From Cognatishimia activa (lineage in GTDB: Bacteria > Pseudomonadota > Alphaproteobacteria > Rhodobacterales > Rhodobacteraceae), in the NCBI RefSeq assembly GCF_001458335.1, contig NZ_CYTO01000024.1, positions 504,857 to 568,856 of the forward strand: a stretch of 64,000 bases of DNA, in the 5' to 3' direction. The notes beneath the pieces are model-generated. The model made no database searches. It was not told the origin of the DNA and saw only the letters and a list, made by a program, of their open reading frames with translations. Positions 30,180 to 39,320 of this stretch are shown here, piece after piece; the first letter of the stretch is position 1, and each line of letters starts with the position of its first letter. A program made the translations under genes and the position numbers.

Positions 30180-31086
30180 TCAGATCATAATGCGTGGTTT
30201 CATATACTTCTGTGATCCAGTTGCCGTAGAGCAAATGCGCATGGCTGCGCCAGCGGTTTTGCGGCGGTTGGCTTGGATCATCATCAGGATAGTAGTTCGA
30301 TGGCACGTTAATGGTAGTGCCCTCGGCCACGTCACGATCATATTCTTGTTTCAGCGTTTCACTGTCATATTCGAAATGGTTGAAGATATAGAGCGCGCGA
30401 TGCTCTTTATCTTCGACCAGACACGGACCAGTGTCATCGCTCCCCAACAGGGTTTTCAGCGCTGGTACCGTGTCAATTTCGTCCTGTTTCATTTCAGTCC
30501 AGCGGCTGACCGGGATCACGCAATCATCTGAAAAACCACGCAGATAATGGCTGGCCGGATCCAGGTTCTTGTGACGGAAACAGCCAAACGCCTTCGCATC
30601 CAACATGTGCTTCTTCACACCGTGGAAATAGTTGATCATCGCCATGCCGCCCCAGCACACGCCAAAGGTGGAGTGCACATGGGTTTGGGTCCAGTCAAAG
30701 ACCTCACACAGCTCGTCCCAATAGGTGACATCTTCAAACGGAAGATGCTCAATCGGCGCGCCGGTGATGATCAGACCGTCAAACTTCTCACCAGAAGCCT
30801 TCACCTCTTCAAACGAGCGGTAGAACTCTGCCATATGTTCGGCGGCCGTGTTCTTGGTCTTGTGCTCACTCATGCGGATCAGCGTAAGCTCGATCTGCAA
30901 TGCAGTGGCTCCGATCAGGCGGGCGAATTGGTTCTCCGTCTGAATTTTCTTCGGCATCAGGTTCAAAAGACCGATGCGAATAGGGCGGATATCCTGCCGC
31001 GCTGCCTGATCTTCTGACATGACCATAACGCCTTCGCGCGAAAGCACGTCGAAAGCAGGCAGGTCAGAGGGCAGTTTAATGGGCAT
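30163..31086 (-). CDS. metA: Homoserine O-acyltransferase MetA (MetAA), probably acetyl-CoA specific
   Basis: Acylates homoserine at the start of methionine synthesis. The 307 residues have the catalytic Cys144 in [10 protein letters not shown], His in the C-terminal IFNHFEYD segment with the accompanying Glu. At the position that decides the donor, this protein has Glu113 (TGAPIE) where E. coli MetA has Gly111. In characterised members glutamate here goes with acetyl-CoA use, so homoserine O-acetyltransferase is the better name. Upstream is a P-loop ATPase gene, 41 bp away. Confidence 0.93.
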   Translation of the reverse strand: MPIKLPSDLPAFDVLSREGVMVMSEDQAARQDIRPIRIGLLNLMPKKIQTENQFARLIGATALQIELTLIRMSEHKTKNTAAEHMAEFYRSFEEVKASGEKFDGLIITGAPIEHLPFEDVTYWDELCEVFDWTQTHVHSTFGVCWGGMAMINYFHGVKKHMLDAKAFGCFRHKNLDPASHYLRGFSDDCVIPVSRWTEMKQDEIDTVPALKTLLGSDDTGPCLVEDKEHRALYIFNHFEYDSETLKQEYDRDVAEGTTINVPSNYYPDDDPSQPPQNRWRSHAHLLYGNWITEVYETTHYDLNEIGS

Positions 31087-31127
31087 TGGACAGGTTTCCT
31101 ATATATTGGAAAGCCTATTTAAGGCAG

Positions 31128-31988
31128 TTAGGCGCTGCGCTCAAGGGCATCCGCGATCAGGGTATCAAAGTCTGACACAGATTTGACTTTGGCTACATCA
31201 GACGCACAGACAGTCACGCCCCAATTTGCCATGGCTTCATAGCGTGGCTGGCGGTGCGCAAGCGCTTGTGAATAGGCCCACCGCACGAAGGCGTCCGGGT
31301 CAACCTCGTCAGAACTGCAGCCCTCTTTTTCTAGGAATTCGTCCCAGCGGGCATTCAGAAATTCTGGCTGGTAATACATAGGCTTAGGAGCGCGGTCGAA
31401 GCGTTTGACCAGCTCTTCAGTATGGGCATCAGAACCTTTGATCCACACCATCAATGTGTTCTCAGAAAGCGCCTTTAGGATCGGGTCATTGGGGTCCTCT
31501 GGATCAACCACTTCGCAGATCGACCCGCCCGTATCACAGACAAAATGGTCATAGCCGTAAAGGGATTGGGCCCGTTCACTGAAATGCATGGTGTCCATGA
31601 GCGCTGCGAGTTCCGCCTCGCGGTGCTGCGCTTGGCGGCGCATGTATTCCTCAAATGCCACACCACCTTTGTCCGGATTGCCCGGCTTGCCGAGATAGGT
31701 GGACAGCGGGGCAAGGTTATTGAAGGTGATGTTAGAGCCAATATAGATGCTGTCGCTCAGCAGAAGCTCGCGTAGAAACGGGACCTTCATCGCCTCAGCT
31801 TTGGCATTGTCAGCGATATGTTCGCCCATGTAACGGGTGCCGATGCGGTAGTCGACCGAGTAATGAAACCATTCACCACTGTCGCGCAACATGTTGGAAA
31901 CATGTGTCTTTCCAAGGCCTGACATGGCAAAGAGCAACACTTTCTTGTGCTTGGCAGCGCGCCAGTCATCTGCGGATTTGTAGATCAT
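31128..31988 (-). CDS. P-loop ATPase conserved beside metA in Rhodobacterales
   Basis: The 286-residue protein begins MIYKSADDWRAAKHKKVLL and has a Walker A motif AMSGLGKT (residues 21-28) followed by a kinase-like lid; VCDTGGSICEVVDP may be the Walker B region. I recall close homologues in Rhodobacterales annotated only as ATPase. The fold suggests a small-molecule or nucleotide kinase. It precedes metA by 41 bp, so it may be linked to methionine metabolism, which is inference. An in-frame start at 32045 exists but lacks a better ribosome site. Confidence 0.7.
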   Translation of the reverse strand: MIYKSADDWRAAKHKKVLLFAMSGLGKTHVSNMLRDSGEWFHYSVDYRIGTRYMGEHIADNAKAEAMKVPFLRELLLSDSIYIGSNITFNNLAPLSTYLGKPGNPDKGGVAFEEYMRRQAQHREAELAALMDTMHFSERAQSLYGYDHFVCDTGGSICEVVDPEDPNDPILKALSENTLMVWIKGSDAHTEELVKRFDRAPKPMYYQPEFLNARWDEFLEKEGCSSDEVDPDAFVRWAYSQALAHRQPRYEAMANWGVTVCASDVAKVKSVSDFDTLIADALERSA

Positions 31989-32070
31989 CTCGGGCCTCAA
32001 AATTGGTTGATCGTTGGTAGCCTTACGCGGCGAGCCGGTCAACACAGAGCGCTTGAGAATTGTTCCAAAA

Positions 32071-32096
32071 GAAAACCCCGCCTCAAGAGGCAGGGT
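32071..32096 (-). terminator. Intrinsic terminator of the FadL-type gene
   Basis: On the minus strand ACCCTGCCTC pairs with GAGGCGGGGT (32096 down to 32075, loop TT, one T-G pair), followed by TTTTC TTTT. It separates the porin gene from the downstream ATPase-metA operon. Confidence 0.85.
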
Positions 32097-32135
32097 TTAG
32101 GACTATTACATCTTTTTAATCGTTACGCCGCGAAT

Positions 32136-33257
32136 TTAGAAAGTCACGCCTACGCGTAGACCAACACCGATCGCGCTGTTGTCGTTGAAGTCAGATTGAA
32201 TCAGCGTCGCAGCTGCTGGGGGTGCCAATGCATTTGTATTTGCATCCCCAATCCATGTGTAATTGATCCCGCCGGAAATCGTTACATTGTCCATTGTGTA
32301 GCGACCGCCGATCGTGACGCCGAATTTGCCATCTGTTGGGCCAAGGTTTGACGAGATGCCACCTTGAGATGCTTCATAGCTCATGGATACAGAGGCCGCG
32401 AAGTTTTCAGTGAAACGACGGCCAACACCGATGTTGTAGGTGTAGGTGTCATTGTCATAAGCCACCAGCGAGCTTCCCGGAGAAACACCGGTGGTGAAGA
32501 GCGTTGGTGTGATGTCAAACTCTGACCAATCAACCCAACGGACGCCACCGAAAAGCAACGTGTCCTTCGCAATACCTGTTTGGAAATCCAGGTTTACCGA
32601 TTGCGGTGCGTTGATTTCAGTAACGGTCGATGGGATCGAAATCGCACCAAAACCCGCGCTTTCCGTTGTTACGTTCTCGTGTTTGATAGATGAGTTATAG
32701 GTCAGTGCAACCCGCAGAGCGATGTCCGGAATCTCATAAGCCACACCGACGAGGTAACCCGTGGCGCCATCGCTTTCTCCGACTGCTTCATAGCCCGCAA
32801 TGTTTCCGGCCAGCACTGGGATCGCAATGGCTGCTTCCATAGTCTGATAGCGCAGACCGCCATGAACGCTAAAGTTATCGTTGACCTTATAGCGCAGAAC
32901 ACCGGTCAGAGCTGAGGTGTTGAGTTCCGCTGTCGCCCCTGCAAAGGAATAGCCTGTTCCAGATGGATAAGCGACGTCCGCACCATAGGGTTGGTCGTAA
33001 ATCAAAGCGAAGCTTAGCTTCTCGCTAAATTGGTGTTTATACGCGAAACCAACTTGCGTGTAGTCGGCGGCCATATTACCAGATGCCGTGCCCGCGACCG
33101 AGCCTGTGATCTCTGGCTGAACGCTTCCGACCGAAAATTCAAAGTAGTTTCCATCTTCAAAAATCGGAGCAACCGATTGCGCCGTACGCTCAATGCCACC
33201 TGCGGTCGCCGTTGATGCCGCTACTGCCATGCCAGCGGCCAATTTCCATGCCTGCAT
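32136..33257 (-). CDS. FadL/OmpP1-family outer-membrane transporter
   Basis: A 373-residue outer-membrane protein, family of long-chain fatty-acid and hydrocarbon channels. It has a signal peptide (MQAWKLAAGMAVAASTATA), the start of the mature part GGIERTAQSVAPIFEDG typical of marine FadL proteins, alternating beta strands throughout and an aromatic C terminus (GVGLRVGVTF). The ATG at 33257 follows GGGGAGG. Two palindromes lie upstream. Substrate is unknown; fatty acids or other hydrophobic compounds are likely. Confidence 0.88.
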   Translation of the reverse strand: MQAWKLAAGMAVAASTATAGGIERTAQSVAPIFEDGNYFEFSVGSVQPEITGSVAGTASGNMAADYTQVGFAYKHQFSEKLSFALIYDQPYGADVAYPSGTGYSFAGATAELNTSALTGVLRYKVNDNFSVHGGLRYQTMEAAIAIPVLAGNIAGYEAVGESDGATGYLVGVAYEIPDIALRVALTYNSSIKHENVTTESAGFGAISIPSTVTEINAPQSVNLDFQTGIAKDTLLFGGVRWVDWSEFDITPTLFTTGVSPGSSLVAYDNDTYTYNIGVGRRFTENFAASVSMSYEASQGGISSNLGPTDGKFGVTIGGRYTMDNVTISGGINYTWIGDANTNALAPPAAATLIQSDFNDNSAIGVGLRVGVTF

Positions 33258-33309
33258 TCGTCCACGCCTCCCCACGTGTTTCAAAATCATGTGATAAGCT
33301 ACGGATTGC

Positions 33310-33325
33310 TTGACGTGCACGTCAA
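33310..33325. promoter_or_regulatory. Perfect 16-bp palindrome upstream of the FadL-type gene
   Basis: TTGACGTGCACGTCAA is fully palindromic and lies 53 bp before the start codon, in the likely promoter region. It looks like the site of a dimeric repressor or activator. Confidence 0.5.
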
Positions 33326-33329
33326 CGGT

Positions 33330-33351
33330 TGACCAAACGTTAAACTGGTCA
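33330..33351. promoter_or_regulatory. Inverted repeat TGACCA-N10-TGGTCA upstream of the FadL-type gene
   Basis: Arms at 33330-33335 and 33346-33351 with the 10-base centre AACGTTAAAC. The arrangement resembles TetR- or FadR-type operators. It is four bases from the 16-bp palindrome; the EamA gene ends at 33365, so both sites most likely serve the porin gene. Confidence 0.45.
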
Positions 33352-33364
33352 GTCTACCGTAAAG

Positions 33365-34231
33365 TTATTTTACGTCACTTTTCATTTCTGACAATATATT
33401 CAAATAGTTACCGCCAAAAATGAAAATGGCTCCGATCAGGACTAGCGGGTCCAGCGGCTCGTTGTAGAGCATGGCGCCGACCACTGCGATGGCTGGAAGG
33501 CGGAAAAATTCGATGGGTGCGCAGACTGACGCAGGGGCAAATTTGAGGGCCATTGAGATGCATAAATGCGCCACCAATCCGGTGATCGAGACCACAAGTA
33601 GCGGGGCAATCATCGCGTTGGTGGGCCAGGCAATGTCCCCGTCATAACCTGCGAAGATCACGCTGAACGCGGCCTGCATTGCAGTCATCATAAAGAGGAT
33701 TGCGTAGATGCTTTCGTGCTCCAGAAGCTTCTTGGTGTAGAAATATGTCAAGGCAAAGCCAATGGCGCAACCAAGCCCTGCCCAGACACCAGCGCCAAAG
33801 GGTTCTGCACCCGGGCGGGTGATGATCAAGATTCCTACGAATGCCAAAAGCGCGGCCATGAGGCCCGGCCAACGCAGTTTTGTGCCAAGCATCAAAGGCG
33901 ACAACAGGATCACCCAGATCGGAGTGGTGAACTCAAACGCAAAGAGCTGAGCCATGGGCATCAATGTCAGCGCGTAAAACCAAAGATTCTGTCCGGTGAA
34001 GTGCGAGACATTGCGGAACGTGTGGAGTTTCAGGTTCCGGGTGGAAATCCGGTTCCAGCGTCCCGTCGCAGTAATGGCCAGCGCCATAATGAAGAGACCA
34101 ATGAAGCTGCGATAGGTCATGATCTCGAACGTGTCGAGTTCCGCGCTCGCAGAGCGCCCGGCAACGGCCATAGACATGAAAGAGACAATGGCGCCGCTCA
34201 TCCAAAGGGCGGCTTTGACATATGGGCTCAT
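33365..34231 (-). CDS. EamA/DMT-family transporter
   Basis: A 288-residue inner-membrane protein with about ten hydrophobic helices arranged as two EamA repeats (first half SFMSMAVAGRSAS..., second from about residue 145). Members export amino acids, metabolites or nucleotide sugars; substrate cannot be read from the sequence. A conserved glutamate-proline pair (FEFTTPIWV and APIEFFRLP) appears once per repeat, typical for the family. Sixty bases separate it from the upstream epimerase gene. Confidence 0.88.
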   Translation of the reverse strand: MSPYVKAALWMSGAIVSFMSMAVAGRSASAELDTFEIMTYRSFIGLFIMALAITATGRWNRISTRNLKLHTFRNVSHFTGQNLWFYALTLMPMAQLFAFEFTTPIWVILLSPLMLGTKLRWPGLMAALLAFVGILIITRPGAEPFGAGVWAGLGCAIGFALTYFYTKKLLEHESIYAILFMMTAMQAAFSVIFAGYDGDIAWPTNAMIAPLLVVSITGLVAHLCISMALKFAPASVCAPIEFFRLPAIAVVGAMLYNEPLDPLVLIGAIFIFGGNYLNILSEMKSDVK

Positions 34232-34291
34232 TGAGGGCTCGCGATTTTCATTTCGCCGGACCTTGGCGGAATTCTTGAAGCGGCGAAAGGA

Positions 34292-35197
34292 CTATTTGAG
34301 CTTTATGCAGCGCGCCAAAGCCTCTTCTGGGCTTAATGGCGGGGTCCAGCCGCAGGGGGTCGGCTCAAAGCGAAGCGACAGAAAGAGCTGCTCATAGAGG
34401 TATCGCCGCCGCATGAGGCTCGCGGCTGCGCGCATCACGGGTTTGGGTGCAGTAAATAGCCGGCGGGGTTTGCCCATGGCTTTTCTAAGATCGTTGAACA
34501 CCTGTGTTGTGCCGATGTCTTGGTGATCGGTGGCAAGGATGATGTCTGGGACGTCATCGGTTTGCGCGCAGTAGGTAATGAGATCAGCAAGGTTTTGCAC
34601 CGCAATCATGCTGCGGCGATTGCCCACAAAATCAAACGGTAGCGGATAGGGTTTGGCCGCCATCCGCAGGTATTTGCCCCAGAGGCCCGGCGCATGGGGG
34701 CCGTAGACTTGGGGGACACGCAAGATCGTTGTGCGCATAGGGCTTTTGCGCAGGATCTCTTCGGCTTCCAACTTGGCTGTGGCGTAAGCGGTTTGAGGAT
34801 TGGTTGGGTGATCGTTTGAAATCACTTGGTCGGAATGATCAACGCCAAAAACTGCAATGGTGGAGAGAAAAATGAAGTGGTCCATTCCCGCTGCTTCTGC
34901 CTGCCGCAGCAGCTCTGCGGTGCCGTCGCGATTGGCTCTGCGTTGATCCTCAAGCTCTGTGGCTGGGTTTTCTTTGCCATGTACGCGCGCGGCGCAGTGG
35001 ATGACCGTTTTGGCGCCCGTAAGCACTTTGGAAAGATCGCCAACATTGGTGAGGTCAAACCCATCGACCAGCCCCGGTGTGCGTTTGCGGCAAAGTCCTA
35101 CGGGGTGCTCTCCAGCGGCTGCCAAAGACCGCATGACATGGGTGCCAACAAACCCGCTTGCGCCGGTGACAACGATGTGGGGCGGAAGATCTGTCAT
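34292..35197 (-). CDS. NAD-dependent epimerase/dehydratase (extended SDR)
   Basis: The 301-residue protein has the Rossmann motif GASGFVG (residues 12-18), the active-site Tyr138-xxx-Lys142 and FLSTIAVFG before it. It belongs to the UDP-glucose 4-epimerase-like extended SDRs. Sugar-nucleotide substrate is likely, but no polysaccharide cluster surrounds it. Between it and guaA is a 198-bp gap holding the guaA terminator and no gene that I can see. Confidence 0.85.
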   Translation of the reverse strand: MTDLPPHIVVTGASGFVGTHVMRSLAAAGEHPVGLCRKRTPGLVDGFDLTNVGDLSKVLTGAKTVIHCAARVHGKENPATELEDQRRANRDGTAELLRQAEAAGMDHFIFLSTIAVFGVDHSDQVISNDHPTNPQTAYATAKLEAEEILRKSPMRTTILRVPQVYGPHAPGLWGKYLRMAAKPYPLPFDFVGNRRSMIAVQNLADLITYCAQTDDVPDIILATDHQDIGTTQVFNDLRKAMGKPRRLFTAPKPVMRAAASLMRRRYLYEQLFLSLRFEPTPCGWTPPLSPEEALARCIKLK

Positions 35198-35363
35198 GGG
35201 AATGTGTGAGGCCTGCAGTTGGGTGTGTTCTTGATTGGCAGATTACACAATTTGCGAGGGCGACAAATGGTGAAGTTGTCGATTTGAGTATTTAAACAAA
35301 GAAGAAGCGGAGGCGTTGCTTTTGCCGCTCGCGGTTGTGAGAAAAAGGCAGGTATAAACGAAA

Positions 35364-35383
35364 CAAAGCCCCGAAGGGCTTTG
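35364..35383 (-). terminator. Intrinsic terminator of guaA
   Basis: CAAAGCCC and GGGCTTTG (35383 down to 35364) pair perfectly around a TTCG tetraloop on the minus strand, followed by TTTCGTTT. Confidence 0.85.
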
Positions 35384-35395
35384 CTAAAAGTCTCG

Positions 35396-36955
35396 TTATT
35401 CCCACTCAATCGTGCCGGGAGGCTTGGAGGTGATGTCGTAGGTGCAGCGGTTGATGCCTTTGACCTCATTGATGATCCGCGTGGCGGTTTCACCAAGGAA
35501 CTCGTGGGTGAACGGGTAGTAATCCGCTGTCATGCCATCCACAGACGTGACCGCACGCAGGGCGCAAGCATAGTCATATGTCCGGCCATCGCCCATGACG
35601 CCAACAGTGCGCACCGGCAGGATCGCGACAAAGGCTTGCCAGATCTCATCATAAAGACCGTGTTTGCGGATTTGGTCGATATAGACCGCATCTGCTTCGC
35701 GCAGGATGTCGAGCTTTTCGCGGGTGATCTCGCCCGGGCAACGGATCGCCAGACCCGGACCCGGGAAAGGGTGACGGCCAATGAAGCTTTGCGGCAGACC
35801 CAATTCGCGGCCCAAAGCACGCACTTCGTCTTTGAAGAGTTCGCGCAGGGGCTCGACCAGTTTGAGGCCCATCTTTTCAGGCAGGCCGCCCACATTGTGG
35901 TGGCTCTTGATGGTGACCGATGGGCCGCCTGAGAAAGACACGGACTCGATCACATCTGGATAGAGCGTGCCTTGTGCCAAGAATTCTGCGCCATCAATCG
36001 TGTCTGCGTGTTTTTGGAACACGTCGATGAAGAGCTTACCAATGATCTTTCGCTTGGTTTCCGGATCAGACTGGCCGTCCAACTCGCCAAGGAACAGCTC
36101 CTGCTCATCCGCGTGGATGAGTTGCATATTGTAGTTGTCACGGAACATGGTGACGACTTCTTCTGCTTCGCCTTTGCGCAGCAGACCGTGGTCCACAAAC
36201 ACACAGGTCAGTTGATCGCCGATGGCTTCGTGGATCAGAACCGCAGCAACAGAGCTGTCGACACCGCCAGAGAGACCACAGATGACTTTTTTGTCGCCAA
36301 CCTGTTCGCGGATCTTCTCGATCATGATTTCGCGGTAAGCGCCCATGGTCCAGTCGCCTTTGAAGCCCGCCAGTTTCACGAAGTTCTCGTAAAGCTTCGC
36401 GCCATTTGGCGTGTGGTGTACTTCTGGGTGGAACTGCACCGCATAGAAATGGCGAGAGACATCCGCTGTGATCGCATAAGGCGCGTTCGGGGAGGTGCCG
36501 TAGACTTCAAACCCCGGAGCGATTTCAGAGACGTGATCGCCGTGGGACATCCAGACCTGTTCGTCGCCATCCGCGAACCAGCCATCCAGAATGTCGAGTT
36601 TATTCTGTGGGGTCACAAAGGCGCGGCCAAACTCTGCGGTGCCATGACCGCTTTCCACTTTACCACCCAACTGGGTCATCATGGTTTGCTGACCGTAGCA
36701 GATGCCAAGAATTGGCACGCCATAGTCAAAAATCTCTTGCGGCGCGCGTGGGCTGCCCTCGCGGGTCACGCTGTCTGGGCCACCAGAGAAAATGACCGCT
36801 TTCGGGGCCAGTTCACGCACGAGATCCATCGTGACGTTCTGATATGGGTGGATTTCACAATAGACATTCAGCTCGCGCAGGCGGCGTGCAATCAGCTGCG
36901 TTACCTGGCTGCCAAAGTCGATGATAAGAAGGCGGTCGTGGGATGTCTCTGTCAT
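35396..36955 (-). CDS. guaA: GMP synthase (glutamine-hydrolysing)
   Basis: Converts XMP to GMP using glutamine and ATP. The 519 residues have an N-terminal glutamine amidotransferase domain with the catalytic cysteine in GICYGQQTM and the His-Glu pair in FHPEV, an ATP-pyrophosphatase domain with SGGVDSS, and the C-terminal dimerisation domain ending KPPGTIEWE. The ATG at 36955 gives [17 protein letters not shown]; an upstream start at 36973 is less likely. It has its own terminator. Confidence 0.97.
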   Translation of the reverse strand: MTETSHDRLLIIDFGSQVTQLIARRLRELNVYCEIHPYQNVTMDLVRELAPKAVIFSGGPDSVTREGSPRAPQEIFDYGVPILGICYGQQTMMTQLGGKVESGHGTAEFGRAFVTPQNKLDILDGWFADGDEQVWMSHGDHVSEIAPGFEVYGTSPNAPYAITADVSRHFYAVQFHPEVHHTPNGAKLYENFVKLAGFKGDWTMGAYREIMIEKIREQVGDKKVICGLSGGVDSSVAAVLIHEAIGDQLTCVFVDHGLLRKGEAEEVVTMFRDNYNMQLIHADEQELFLGELDGQSDPETKRKIIGKLFIDVFQKHADTIDGAEFLAQGTLYPDVIESVSFSGGPSVTIKSHHNVGGLPEKMGLKLVEPLRELFKDEVRALGRELGLPQSFIGRHPFPGPGLAIRCPGEITREKLDILREADAVYIDQIRKHGLYDEIWQAFVAILPVRTVGVMGDGRTYDYACALRAVTSVDGMTADYYPFTHEFLGETATRIINEVKGINRCTYDITSKPPGTIEWE

Positions 36956-37208
36956 GCCTGCCGCATAGGCCAAAGCGCGTGATTTCGCAAGCCTCTGCAG
37001 CCGGGTTCGCGACTTTCCCGACTTGAAAGGGTAAAAGATCAGCTCACATGGGCAAAAGTCCCATTTATCGGTGGTTTCGTCGCTTCCCCAATACCCAATG
37101 TCGCTTTTTACACAATAGTGACGCTTCCTTTCCGAGGCGGGTCTGAGTTTGGGCTAGGTGTTAGAATACAGAGACAAAAACAGCATATGGCAACAGGAGC
37201 CCACGCGT

Positions 37209-38789
37209 ATGGCACCCAGCTCTTCCGACACGTCTTCCGAAATTCCACCGCGCTCGGCACCGCGCCGTCGATCCCGTAGCGGTGGCGGCGCCGCACGGCG
37301 GGCGGAACGGACGGCGGTCAGCTTTGAAACTGCGAAATATATCGAGCGCAACGTGCCGGTCTATGAGATCCTCGACGAGGCGGCGCTGCAGGTGATCGAA
37401 GCAAATGCGGAAACGGTGCTTGAAGAAATTGGCGTGGATTTCCCGGAAAACCCAAAAGCGCTAGAGCGTTGGGCCGCGGCTGGCGCGAAAATCGATGGGC
37501 ACCGCGTGCGCATTCCAAAAGGTCTGGCGCGAGAGCTTTGTAAGACAGCGCCTAGCAGCTTCACGCAACACGCGCGCAACCCAGAACGTTCTGTGGTGAT
37601 TGGCGGCGACAATCTTGTGTGCGCGCCGGTCTATGGGCCACCCTTTGTGCGCGACCTGGATGGCGGGCGTCGCTACGCGACAATGGCGGATTTCGAGAAA
37701 TTCGTGAAGCTTGGTTACATGAGCAAATGGCTTCACCATTCTGGCGGCACCGTTTGTGAGCCAACCGATGTGGCGGTGAACAAACGCCACTTGGATATGC
37801 TTCTGGCCCATATGGTTTATTCCGACAAACCGTTCATGGGATCGGTTACCGCACCAAGCCGCGCGCAAGATTCTGTTGACATGTGCAGCATCCTCTTTGG
37901 TGAGGAATTCGTGCAGCAAAACACCGTGATGACCTCGCTGATCAACATCAACTCGCCGCTGACATTTGATGACATCATGATGGGCGCGATGGAGGTTTAT
38001 GCGGAAAACAACCAAGCCTGTATTGTGTCCCCATTCATCGTTGGTGGCGCGATGGCGCCGGTGTCGGTGGCTGGGACGCTGACACAAGTGTTGGCCGAAG
38101 TGCTGGCGGGGATTGCCTATAACCAACTTTGCCGTCCCGGTGCTCCGGTCATCTTTGGAGCCTTCGTGACATCCATCGATATGGGATCTGGTGCGCCGAC
38201 CTTTGGGACACCAGAAGCGAGCCAAATCCTTTATGGGGCAGGGCAACTAGCACGCCGCATGGGCTTGCCGTTCCGCTCTGGTGGTGGTCTCTGCGGCTCA
38301 AAATTGCCGGATGCTCAGGCAGCCTATGAAACCGCCCACACGCATAACGCCGCGATGCTGGGCGGCGTGAACTTTATGTTGCACAGCTGTGGCTGGCTTG
38401 AAGGCGGTCTGGTGTCGTCCTTTGAGAAGTTTGTGATGGATGCGGACCAGTTGGGTGTGCTTCATAAATTCGCTAAAGGCGTTGCCATGGATGAAAACGG
38501 GCAGGGTATGGACGCTTTGAACGAGGTCGGGCCGGGTGGCCATTACCTTGGTGCTGCGCATACCCAAGCCAATTACCAAGACGCATTCTGGCGCACGGAG
38601 CTGCTGGATTATAAGCCTTTTGAAACCTGGCAAGAAGACGGGGAGCGGGACACTCAGATGCTTGCGGCCCTACGCGTCAAAAGCCAGCTTGAGGCTTACA
38701 AGCAGCCGCCGCTTGATCCAATGATCGAAACAAAGCTGCGCGCATTTGTTACTGAGAAGAAGGCCTCTATGCCGGACGCTCTGGAATAA
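37209..38789 (+). CDS. Trimethylamine methyltransferase (MttB) family protein, non-pyrrolysine
   Basis: A 526-residue TIM-barrel protein of the MttB superfamily. True archaeal MttB contains pyrrolysine at an in-frame amber codon; this one reads through without it, like the bacterial members that demethylate quaternary amines such as glycine betaine or proline betaine to a corrinoid protein. The N terminus (about 40 residues) is disordered and basic, with PRRRSRSGGGAARRAER. No corrinoid protein or methyltransferase partner gene is adjacent. AGGAG precedes the ATG at 37209. Its last 23 bases overlap the convergent DUF6477 gene. Substrate unknown. Confidence 0.85.
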   Translation: MAPSSSDTSSEIPPRSAPRRRSRSGGGAARRAERTAVSFETAKYIERNVPVYEILDEAALQVIEANAETVLEEIGVDFPENPKALERWAAAGAKIDGHRVRIPKGLARELCKTAPSSFTQHARNPERSVVIGGDNLVCAPVYGPPFVRDLDGGRRYATMADFEKFVKLGYMSKWLHHSGGTVCEPTDVAVNKRHLDMLLAHMVYSDKPFMGSVTAPSRAQDSVDMCSILFGEEFVQQNTVMTSLININSPLTFDDIMMGAMEVYAENNQACIVSPFIVGGAMAPVSVAGTLTQVLAEVLAGIAYNQLCRPGAPVIFGAFVTSIDMGSGAPTFGTPEASQILYGAGQLARRMGLPFRSGGGLCGSKLPDAQAAYETAHTHNAAMLGGVNFMLHSCGWLEGGLVSSFEKFVMDADQLGVLHKFAKGVAMDENGQGMDALNEVGPGGHYLGAAHTQANYQDAFWRTELLDYKPFETWQEDGERDTQMLAALRVKSQLEAYKQPPLDPMIETKLRAFVTEKKASMPDALE

Positions 38790-39087
38790 GTGCCACGCGC
38801 TCTTGCTGGGACGACCTAAACAGACGGACCTCCGCCACCAAAGCGATCATCACATCTAGATGATCCGCTAAGGAGTAGCCCGCGCCATTGGCGCGGCGGC
38901 GGTCGTCGAAGTCCCGTTCTAATTCCAACAGCAATAAGATGGCCTCGCTGTGACGCGCGACATTCTTGCCCGGCAAGAGCCGCGCCAGGTGGCGTTCCCG
39001 TTTGTAATCCATCGCCGCTGCTTTCGCGGTCCGTACGAGGAGGCGCGGCCGATTGAGCCGTGCCACGCGATTCATAATATCCTGCAT
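38767..39087 (-). CDS. DUF6477-family protein
   Basis: A 106-residue basic, helical protein beginning MQDIMNRVARLNRPRLLVRT, followed by KRERHLARLLP and a helical C-terminal half (AILLLLELERDFDDRRRANGAGYSLADHL). I recognise it as the Rhodobacterales family DUF6477, with no known function. AAGGA lies before the ATG at 39087. It is divergent from the DUF6456 gene and overlaps the 3' end of the mttB homologue. Confidence 0.7.
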   Translation of the reverse strand: MQDIMNRVARLNRPRLLVRTAKAAAMDYKRERHLARLLPGKNVARHSEAILLLLELERDFDDRRRANGAGYSLADHLDVMIALVAEVRLFRSSQQERVALIPERPA

Positions 39088-39320
39088 CTTCGCATCCTTT
39101 CGAGTGAAGGGATGATCAGGATTGCACAACTTTATCGGGTGTTGCGTCAGGCCCGTTCGCTGCGGACTGGGCGTTTCATAACTGTTTAGGATTTGGAAAC
39201 AAACTCGGTCTCACCTGCAATTGTTAACGCATGGGTAACCTCTGCGACCTAGGTTTTTTCTGATTTCTGGGAGAACTTCTGTGGGTAACAAACACCAACA
39301 GTGACCCACCGGGGGAAAGA

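Noticed and set aside
31087-32074. SAM riboswitch ahead of the ATPase-metA genes
   Set aside because: The leader lacks the conserved SAM-II and SAM/SAH cores, and the 41-bp gap before metA is too short.
35972-36982. 336-codon open frame on the plus strand opposite guaA
   Set aside because: Antisense of guaA with no recognisable domain.
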